Assembly (NCBI RefSeq): GCF_046542825.1 | Contig: NZ_JBKHAQ010000141.1 | Coordinates: 1-6,393, forward strand | From: Rhodosalinus sp046542825 | GTDB lineage: Bacteria; Pseudomonadota; Alphaproteobacteria; Rhodobacterales; Rhodobacteraceae | Direction: 5' to 3' | Length of the DNA: 6,393 nt | In this document: positions 1 through 6,393 of the stretch, piece by piece | How positions within the stretch are numbered: the first letter of the stretch is position 1 | Layout of the letters: each line of letters starts with the position of its first letter | Made by a program: the position numbers and the translations under genes | Notes under the pieces: generated by a model | What the model saw: only the letters and a program-made list of their open reading frames with translations | Told to the model about the DNA's origin: nothing | Database searches by the model: none

Positions 1-798
1 ATCGCCTACGGCACGAAGATGGTGGGCGGCGTGACGCCCGGCAAAGGCGGGCAGAGCCATCTCGACCTGCCGGTGTTCAATTCCTGCCACGAGGCGGTGG
101 CGCGGACCGGCGCCAATGCCTCGGTGATCTACGTCCCGCCCCCCTTCGCGGCGGATTCGATCCTGGAGGCCATCGACGCGGAAATCCCGCTGGTGGTCTG
201 CATCACCGAAGGCATCCCGGTGCTCGACATGATGAAGGTCAAGCGCGCGCTGGAAGGCTCGCAAACCACGCTGATCGGCCCCAACTGCCCCGGCGTCATC
301 ACGCCGGACGCCTGCAAGATCGGCATCATGCCCGGCCACATCCACAAGCGTGGCAAGGTGGGCGTGGTCAGCCGCTCGGGCACGCTGACCTACGAGGCGG
401 TGAAGCAGACCACCGATGTGGGCCTGGGGCAGTCCACATGCGTGGGCATCGGCGGCGATCCGATCAAGGGGACGGAACATATCGACGTGCTCGAGTGGTT
501 CCTTGCAGACGACGAGACGGAAGCGATCATCATGATCGGCGAGATCGGCGGCTCGGCCGAGGAGGACGCGGCAGAGTTCCTCGCCTCCGAGAAGAAGAAG
601 GGCCGCTGGAAGCCCACTGCGGGCTTCATCGCCGGCCGCACGGCGCCTCCGGGGCGGCGCATGGGCCATGCGGGCGCCATCGTCGCCGGCGGCAAGGGCG
701 GCGCCGAGGACAAGATCGAGGCGATGAAATCGGCCGGCATCACCGTCGCCGACAGTCCAGCGGGGCTGGGCGAGGCGGTGCTCAAGGCCATCGGCTGA
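1..798 (+). CDS. sucD: Succinyl-CoA ligase (ADP/GDP-forming) alpha subunit, 5' truncated by window edge
   Basis: SucD with SucC interconverts succinyl-CoA and succinate with phosphorylation of ADP or GDP in the cytoplasm, in the TCA cycle. The frame is open from base 1. The first visible residues (IAYGTKMVGGVTPGKGG) match residues from about 29 of the E. coli protein as I recall it, so about 28 residues, including the start of the CoA-binding Rossmann domain, lie outside the window. The ATG at 19 is an internal Met, not the start. Family motifs follow in order: ITEGIP, GPNCPGVITP, VSRSGTLTYEAVKQTT, GIGGDPI, MIGEIGGSAEE, and RMGHAGAI carrying the active-site phosphohistidine (His codon 667-669). 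A Lys-rich insertion (EKKKGRW) precedes the FIAGRTAP strand; it does not disturb the frame. The gene ends in TGA, 28 nt before the first DUF805 gene. Identification is secure; nucleotide specificity cannot be read from this subunit. Confidence 0.97.
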   Translation: MAYGTKMVGGVTPGKGGQSHLDLPVFNSCHEAVARTGANASVIYVPPPFAADSILEAIDAEIPLVVCITEGIPVLDMMKVKRALEGSQTTLIGPNCPGVITPDACKIGIMPGHIHKRGKVGVVSRSGTLTYEAVKQTTDVGLGQSTCVGIGGDPIKGTEHIDVLEWFLADDETEAIIMIGEIGGSAEEDAAEFLASEKKKGRWKPTAGFIAGRTAPPGRRMGHAGAIVAGGKGGAEDKIEAMKSAGITVADSPAGLGEAVLKAIG

Positions 799-803
799 GG
801 GAA

Positions 804-821
804 GTGCCACGGAGGAGGCAC
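804..821 (+). promoter_or_regulatory. Strong ribosome binding site in the loop of a small hairpin, before the first DUF805 gene
   Basis: The purine-rich GGAGGAGG at 811-818 is a near-ideal Shine-Dalgarno sequence, 8 nt before the ATG at 827, and fixes that start. It is flanked by a perfect 5-bp inverted repeat, GTGCC (804-808) and GGCAC (817-821), with an 8-nt loop ACGGAGGA. Most of the Shine-Dalgarno would be exposed in the loop and its last two G bases would pair. The binding site is directly visible; any regulatory role for the hairpin is inference, and a 5-bp stem is weak. Confidence 0.6.
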
Positions 822-826
822 GCATC

Positions 827-1354
827 ATGGGGTTCACAGAGGCGGTCCGCACCTGCCTGACGAACTACGCCACCTTCTCGGGCCGCGCGCGGCGGCCCGA
901 ATACTGGTGGTTCTTCCTGTTCGTCGTCCTCGGCGGCATGGTGGCCAGCCTGATCGACGGCGCGCTCTTCGGCTTCGGCACCGAGGACGCGCCCGAGACG
1001 CAGGTCTTCGGTCCGTTGTGGAGCCTCGCCATGTTCCTGCCGCTGCTGGCGGCGGGCTGGCGGCGGATGCACGATACCGGGCGGGCGGGCTGGTATCTGC
1101 TGATCCCGATGCTGATCTCCTTCGCGGTGCTCTTCCTGCTGGGCTTCGAGATGGCGGCCTTTCTTGCCGCGGGCGGCCCCGAGACGATCGGGCCGGGCCT
1201 TGGCGCGGGCCTCGCGCTGGTCGCGCTGCTGACGGTGGCGCAAATCGTGGCCTCGCTGCTGATCCTGTGGTGGCTGACCCGCCCCACCCAGAAGGGGCGC
1301 AACGCCTTCGGTCCCGAGCCGCCGGTCCGGCCGCGGGGAGGCGCGCGTGCATGA
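827..1354 (+). CDS. DUF805 family membrane protein, first of a tandem pair
   Basis: This 175-residue integral membrane protein belongs to the DUF805 family (related to E. coli YhaH/YhaI), whose biochemical function is unknown. Hallmarks are the N-terminal FSGRARRPEYWWF (residues 17-29), the central GWRRMHDTGRAGW (77-89) and the C-terminal RNAFGPEP (158-165). Hydrophobic stretches suggest four membrane segments, at about residues 27-50, 64-78, 88-107 and 125-150, with the Arg-rich motifs likely on the cytoplasmic face. There is no cleavable signal peptide. The ATG at 827 is supported by a strong Shine-Dalgarno 8 nt upstream. The stop overlaps the start of the next gene (ATGA), which suggests translational coupling. 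The position between sucD and sucA implies co-expression with TCA enzymes; no enzymatic role can be inferred from sequence. Family assignment is confident, function is not. Confidence 0.9.
   Translation: MGFTEAVRTCLTNYATFSGRARRPEYWWFFLFVVLGGMVASLIDGALFGFGTEDAPETQVFGPLWSLAMFLPLLAAGWRRMHDTGRAGWYLLIPMLISFAVLFLLGFEMAAFLAAGGPETIGPGLGAGLALVALLTVAQIVASLLILWWLTRPTQKGRNAFGPEPPVRPRGGARA
1335..1341 (+). promoter_or_regulatory. Ribosome binding site fixing the start of the second DUF805 gene
   Basis: GGGGAGG lies inside the 3' end of the first DUF805 gene, 9 nt before the ATG at 1351. It matters because the frame of the second gene stays open far upstream (an in-frame ATG exists at 907). That upstream part overlaps the first DUF805 gene and encodes no recognisable protein. 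The RBS and the paralogue alignment both support 1351. Confidence 0.7.
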
Positions 1355-1878
1355 GCTTTGCCGAGGCAGTCCGCACTTGCCTGCGCAACTACGCGACCTT
1401 TTCGGGCCGCGCCTCGCGCCCGGAATACTGGTGGTTCGTGCTCTTCGTGATTGGCGGCGGGATGGTGCTGGGCCTTGTCGATGCAGCGCTTTTCGGCGTC
1501 CGGGTCGAGGTCGCCCCCGGCATGTTCGAATACCGCAACGAGGGCGTTCTTGCCCCCGGCTTCGCCCTTGCCACGCTGCTGCCCTGGCTCGCGGCGGGCT
1601 GGCGGCGGATGCACGACAGCGGGCGCTCGGGCCTGCATCTTCTCTATCCCCTGATCGTGATGATCGGCATCGGCAGCTTCGCGGCCTTTGCCCAGGGGCT
1701 CGACCCGCTCTTGACCGGCGGGCCGGGAGGGATATTCAGCGATCTGACGATGCTGGTTCTGGGCCTTGCCTCGCTCGTGCTCTTCGTGTCGCCGCTGCTG
1801 GTGATCTGGTGGCTCACCCGGCCCGGCGAGCCGCGCACCAACCGCTTCGGCCCGCCGCCTGCGCGACGCCCCGCATGA
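1351..1878 (+). CDS. DUF805 family membrane protein, second of a tandem pair
   Basis: This is a paralogue of the preceding gene and also exactly 175 residues long. By my manual alignment the first 49 residues share 38 identities, including TFSGRA.RPEYWWF, and the central LAAGWRRMHDSGRSG and the C-terminal IWWLTRP...NRFGPPP are also conserved. About four hydrophobic segments can be seen (roughly 27-50, 67-84, 94-116 and 132-154). The two copies differ mostly in the loop after the first segment, which here is longer and charged (RVEVAPGMFEYRNEG), and in the third-to-fourth segment connection. The start at 1351 gives N-terminal residues colinear with the first copy and overlaps its stop by ATGA. 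A 58-nt gap separates it from sucA. Function is unknown; the two proteins might act as a heteromer, but this is inference from linkage only. Confidence 0.9.
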   Translation: MSFAEAVRTCLRNYATFSGRASRPEYWWFVLFVIGGGMVLGLVDAALFGVRVEVAPGMFEYRNEGVLAPGFALATLLPWLAAGWRRMHDSGRSGLHLLYPLIVMIGIGSFAAFAQGLDPLLTGGPGGIFSDLTMLVLGLASLVLFVSPLLVIWWLTRPGEPRTNRFGPPPARRPA

Positions 1879-1924
1879 TCCCCGCCCTGCCCCTTCCGTC
1901 CGTGACCCGCGCGGCCCCCAACCC

Positions 1925-1928
1925 GGAG
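1925..1928 (+). promoter_or_regulatory. Ribosome binding site of sucA
   Basis: GGAG lies 8 nt before the ATG at 1937 and supports that start, from which the conserved SucA N-terminal segment is read. The 58-nt gap 1879-1936 is C-rich. I see no convincing promoter, hairpin or T-tract in it, so sucA is likely transcribed by read-through from upstream. Confidence 0.6.
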
Positions 1929-1936
1929 ATACTCCC

Positions 1937-4897
1937 ATGACCGAGCAGAGCCCGAACGACATCTTCAAGGCCTCGAGCTTCATGCAGGGGCACAACGCCG
2001 AATACCTGGAACAGCTCTACGCCCGCTATGCCGCGGATCCCTCTGCCGTGGACGAGGCCTGGGCCGCCTTCTTCCGCGAGCTGGGCGACCCCGAACAGGA
2101 GGTGCGGCGCGAGGCGCAGGGGCCGTCCTGGGCGCGGCGCGACTGGCCGCCCCAGCCCGCGGACGAGATCACCCATGCGCTGGACTTGCAGTGGCCGGAG
2201 GTGGCACCCGAGGCCAGGGCCGCCGGCGAGAAGATCCGCGACAAGGCCGAGGCGCGCGGCGTCAATGTGACGGACGAGCAGGTCAAGCGCGCGGTGCTCG
2301 ATTCTGTCCGGGCGCTCATGCTGATCCGCGCCTACCGGATCCGCGGCCATCTTGCCGCCGATCTCGACCCGCTGGGCCTGCGCCAGCAGGCCGCCCATCC
2401 CGAGCTGGATCCCAGATCCTACGGCTTCACCGAGGCCGACATGGACCGGCCGATCTTCATCGATAACGTCCTGGGGCTCGAGATCGCCTCGATGCGCCAG
2501 ATCGTCGATCTGGTGAAGCGCACCTACTGCGGCACCTTCGCGCTGCAGTACATGCACATCTCCGATCCCGAACAGTCGGCGTGGCTCAAGGAGCGGATCG
2601 AGGGATACGGCAAGGAGGTGAAGTTCACCCGCGAGGGGCGGCGGGCGATCCTCAAGAAGATGGTCGAGGCCGAGGGCTTCGAGAAGTTCCTTCACGTCAA
2701 GTACATGGGCACCAAGCGCTTCGGTCTCGACGGCGGCGAAAGCCTGATCCCCGCGATGGAGCAGATCATCAAGCGCGGCGGCGCGCTGGGCGTGAAGGAG
2801 ATCGTGATCGGCATGCCGCACCGCGGTCGGCTCTCGGTGCTGGCCAACGTGATGGGCAAGCCCTACCGCGCGATCTTCAACGAGTTCCAGGGCGGCAGCT
2901 TCAAGCCCGAGGAGGTGGACGGCTCGGGCGACGTGAAATACCACCTCGGCGCCTCCAGCGACCGCGAGTTCGACGGCAACTCTGTTCACCTGTCGCTGAC
3001 CGCCAACCCCAGCCATCTGGAGGCGGTCAATCCGGTCGTTCTGGGCAAGGCGCGCGCGAAGCAGGACCAGCACCATGACGAGGAACGCCGCGCGGTCCTG
3101 CCGGTGCTGCTGCACGGCGACGCGGCCTTTGCCGGACAGGGCGTGGTGGCCGAATGCTTCGGTCTGTCGGGGCTCAAGGGGCACCGCACGGGCGGCACCA
3201 TCCACCTGATCGTCAACAACCAGATCGGCTTTACCACCGCGCCGCACTTCAGCCGCTCGAGCCCCTATCCGACCGACATCGCGCTGATGGTCGAGGCGCC
3301 GATCTTCCACGTCAACGGGGACGACCCCGAGGCGGTGGTGCACGCCGCCAAGGTGGCCACCGAGTTCCGCCAGAAGTTCGGCCGCGACGTGGTGATCGAC
3401 ATCTTCTGCTACCGGCGGTTCGGCCACAACGAGGGCGACGAGCCCATGTTCACCAACCCGCTGATGTACAAGGCGATCAAGAGCCACAAGACCACGCTCA
3501 GCCTCTACACCGAGCGGCTTGTGCGCGACGACCTGATCCCCGAGGGAGAGGTCGAGGACATGAAGGCGCAGTTCCAGTCCTTCCTCAACGACGAGTTCGA
3601 GGCCGGCAAGACCTACAAGCCCAACAAGGCCGACTGGCTCGACGGACGCTGGAGCCATCTCGACCGCGAGGGAGAGAACTACCAGCGCGGCGAGACCGCG
3701 ATCGGCGAGGACACGCTGCGCGAGGTGGGCACCGCGCTGACCCGCGTGCCGGACGGCTTCAACCTGCACAAGACGGTGGGCCGGCTGATCGAGGCGCGCG
3801 CCAGGATGTTCGAGACGGGCCGAGGCTTCGACTGGGCGACCGCCGAGGCGCTGGCTTTCGGCTCGCTGCTGACCGAGGGCTATCCGGTGCGGCTATCGGG
3901 GCAGGATTCGATCCGCGGCACCTTTTCCCAGCGCCATTCCGCCTTCGTCGACCAGAACACCGAAGAGCGGCACTTGCCGCTCAACAGCATCCGCGAGGGA
4001 CAGGCGCGTTACGAGGCGATCGACTCGATGCTCTCGGAATACGCCGTGCTGGGCTTCGAATACGGCTACAGCCTGGCCGAGCCCAACGCGCTGGTGATGT
4101 GGGAGGCGCAGTTCGGCGATTTCGCCAACGGCGGGCAGATCATGTTCGACCAGTTCATCAGTTCGGGCGAATCGAAATGGCTGCGCATGTCGGGCCTCGT
4201 CTGCCTGCTGCCGCATGGCTACGAGGGCCAGGGACCCGAGCACAGCTCCGCCCGGCTGGAGCGGTTCCTGCAACAATGCGGGCAGGACAACTGGATCGTC
4301 GCCAACTGCACCACGCCGGCCAACTACTTCCACATCCTGCGCCGTCAGATCCACCGCAGCTTCCGCAAGCCGCTGATCCTGATGACGCCCAAGTCGCTGC
4401 TGCGCCACAAGCTCGCGATCTCGGACAGGGAGGATTTCCTGACCGGCTCCTCCTTCCACCGCGTGCTCTGGGACGATGCCGAAAAGGGCCATTCGGAGAC
4501 ACAGCTCAAGCCCGACGCCGAGATCCGCCGCGTCGTGATGTGCGCGGGCAAGGTCTATTTCGACCTTCTGGAAGAGCGCGACCGCCGCGGGATCGACGAT
4601 GTCTATCTGCTGCGCGTCGAACAGTTCTATCCCTTCCCCGCCCATTCGGTGGTCAAGGAACTGGAACGCTTCAAGACCGCAGAGATGATCTGGTGCCAGG
4701 AAGAGCCCAAGAACCAGGGCGCCTGGACCTTCATGGAGCCCAACCTCGAATGGGTGCTGGGCCGCATCGGGGCCCAGCATCCGCGCCCGCGCTATGTGGG
4801 CCGCCCCGCTTCGGCCTCGCCCGCCACGGGCCTTGCCTCGATACACAAGCAACAACAGGAAGCGCTGGTCGATCAGGCGCTTACGATCGAAGGATAA
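1937..4897 (+). CDS. sucA: 2-oxoglutarate dehydrogenase E1 component (thiamine-diphosphate dependent)
   Basis: SucA decarboxylates 2-oxoglutarate on thiamine diphosphate and transfers the succinyl group to lipoyl-SucB in the cytoplasmic 2-oxoglutarate dehydrogenase complex. It is complete at 986 residues; E. coli SucA is about 933 and alphaproteobacterial forms are commonly longer. The N-terminal segment (about 8-50, SSFMQGHNAEYLEQLY...AWAAFFREL) matches the E1o-specific N-terminal region. YRIRGHLAADLDPLG follows. The ThDP-dependent core contains GMPHRGR (His295), YHLGASSD, LTANPSHLEAVNPVV, the cofactor/metal segment HGDAAFAGQG (Asp395) through NNQIGFTT (427-434), FHVNGDDPEA (His458) and YRRFGHNEGDEP (His497). 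The transketolase-like pyrimidine domain has VRLSGQDSIRGTFSQRH, FEYGYSLAEP, WEAQFGDFANG and LLPHGYEGQGPEHSSARLER. The C-terminal part has MTPKSLLRHKLA, CAGKVYFDLL, WCQEEPKNQGAW and GRPASASPA. No frameshift or missing catalytic residue is visible. The stop lies 4 nt before sucB, so the two are tightly coupled. Confidence 0.98.
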   Translation: MTEQSPNDIFKASSFMQGHNAEYLEQLYARYAADPSAVDEAWAAFFRELGDPEQEVRREAQGPSWARRDWPPQPADEITHALDLQWPEVAPEARAAGEKIRDKAEARGVNVTDEQVKRAVLDSVRALMLIRAYRIRGHLAADLDPLGLRQQAAHPELDPRSYGFTEADMDRPIFIDNVLGLEIASMRQIVDLVKRTYCGTFALQYMHISDPEQSAWLKERIEGYGKEVKFTREGRRAILKKMVEAEGFEKFLHVKYMGTKRFGLDGGESLIPAMEQIIKRGGALGVKEIVIGMPHRGRLSVLANVMGKPYRAIFNEFQGGSFKPEEVDGSGDVKYHLGASSDREFDGNSVHLSLTANPSHLEAVNPVVLGKARAKQDQHHDEERRAVLPVLLHGDAAFAGQGVVAECFGLSGLKGHRTGGTIHLIVNNQIGFTTAPHFSRSSPYPTDIALMVEAPIFHVNGDDPEAVVHAAKVATEFRQKFGRDVVIDIFCYRRFGHNEGDEPMFTNPLMYKAIKSHKTTLSLYTERLVRDDLIPEGEVEDMKAQFQSFLNDEFEAGKTYKPNKADWLDGRWSHLDREGENYQRGETAIGEDTLREVGTALTRVPDGFNLHKTVGRLIEARARMFETGRGFDWATAEALAFGSLLTEGYPVRLSGQDSIRGTFSQRHSAFVDQNTEERHLPLNSIREGQARYEAIDSMLSEYAVLGFEYGYSLAEPNALVMWEAQFGDFANGGQIMFDQFISSGESKWLRMSGLVCLLPHGYEGQGPEHSSARLERFLQQCGQDNWIVANCTTPANYFHILRRQIHRSFRKPLILMTPKSLLRHKLAISDREDFLTGSSFHRVLWDDAEKGHSETQLKPDAEIRRVVMCAGKVYFDLLEERDRRGIDDVYLLRVEQFYPFPAHSVVKELERFKTAEMIWCQEEPKNQGAWTFMEPNLEWVLGRIGAQHPRPRYVGRPASASPATGLASIHKQQQEALVDQALTIEG
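4890..4894 (+). promoter_or_regulatory. Ribosome binding site of sucB inside the sucA 3' end
   Basis: AAGGA covers the last two sense codons of sucA and lies 7 nt before the sucB ATG at 4902. Because the site sits within translated sequence immediately before the sucA stop, termination on sucA would place ribosomes next to the sucB start. This is consistent with coupled synthesis of E1 and E2. Confidence 0.65.
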
Positions 4898-4901
4898 CGA
4901 G

Positions 4902-6393
<1,492 letters not shown>

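Noticed and set aside
590..612. Lys-rich insertion in SucD considered as a frameshift scar
   Set aside because: The frame stays intact with motif-bearing sequence on both sides, so it is an ordinary surface insertion relative to E. coli SucD.
907..1350. Possible N-terminal extension of the second DUF805 protein to an upstream in-frame ATG
   Set aside because: The extension overlaps the first DUF805 gene out of frame and is Arg/Ala-rich. The ATG at 1351 has an RBS and gives an N-terminus colinear with the first copy.
1879..1936. Gap before sucA considered as a promoter or terminator region
   Set aside because: Only 58 nt, C-rich, with no inverted repeat followed by a T-tract and no convincing -35/-10 pair; only the sucA ribosome binding site is supported.
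1814..3769. A 651-codon open frame on the minus strand opposite sucA
   Set aside because: It lies antisense to a fully convincing SucA. Its translation is low-complexity Leu/Val/Ala/His/Arg with no recognisable domain, as expected when G/C-ending codons remove stops from the opposite strand.

Overview
The window is a dense, single-strand stretch of a tricarboxylic-acid-cycle operon from a high-GC alphaproteobacterium. Codon third positions are overwhelmingly G or C. The style of the SucA N-terminus (start MTEQSPNDIFKASSFMQGHN) and the SucB architecture point to Rhodobacterales (Rhodobacter/Paracoccus/roseobacter-like). That assignment rests on remembered family resemblance, not on a search.

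Layout, all on the + strand: (1) sucD, the succinyl-CoA ligase alpha subunit, missing about its first 28 residues at the left edge (1-798). (2) Two tandem DUF805 membrane-protein genes of exactly 175 codons each (827-1354 and 1351-1878), overlapping by ATGA and clearly paralogous. (3) sucA, the complete 986-residue E1 component of 2-oxoglutarate dehydrogenase (1937-4897). (4) sucB, the E2 dihydrolipoyl succinyltransferase (4902 to the right edge), cut two codons after the G of the catalytic HxxxDG motif. It carries two lipoyl domains rather than the usual one. The gaps are 28, -4, 58 and 4 nt. Each start has a recognisable Shine-Dalgarno sequence, and I see no terminator or promoter between genes, so the whole set is probably co-transcribed. 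No RNA genes, mobile elements, CRISPR arrays or gene-free stretches over 58 nt are present.

Functionally, SucA decarboxylates 2-oxoglutarate on thiamine diphosphate and passes the succinyl group to the lipoyl arms of SucB, which makes succinyl-CoA. The SucCD ligase then converts succinyl-CoA to succinate with nucleotide triphosphate formation. Two consecutive TCA steps are therefore encoded together. An upstream sucC and a downstream lpd (E3) are expected but lie outside the window. The two DUF805 proteins have no known biochemical role and are the least explained part of the locus. The most notable features are this DUF805 pair inside a TCA operon and the duplicated lipoyl domain of SucB. 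I did not find evidence for a wholly new system.
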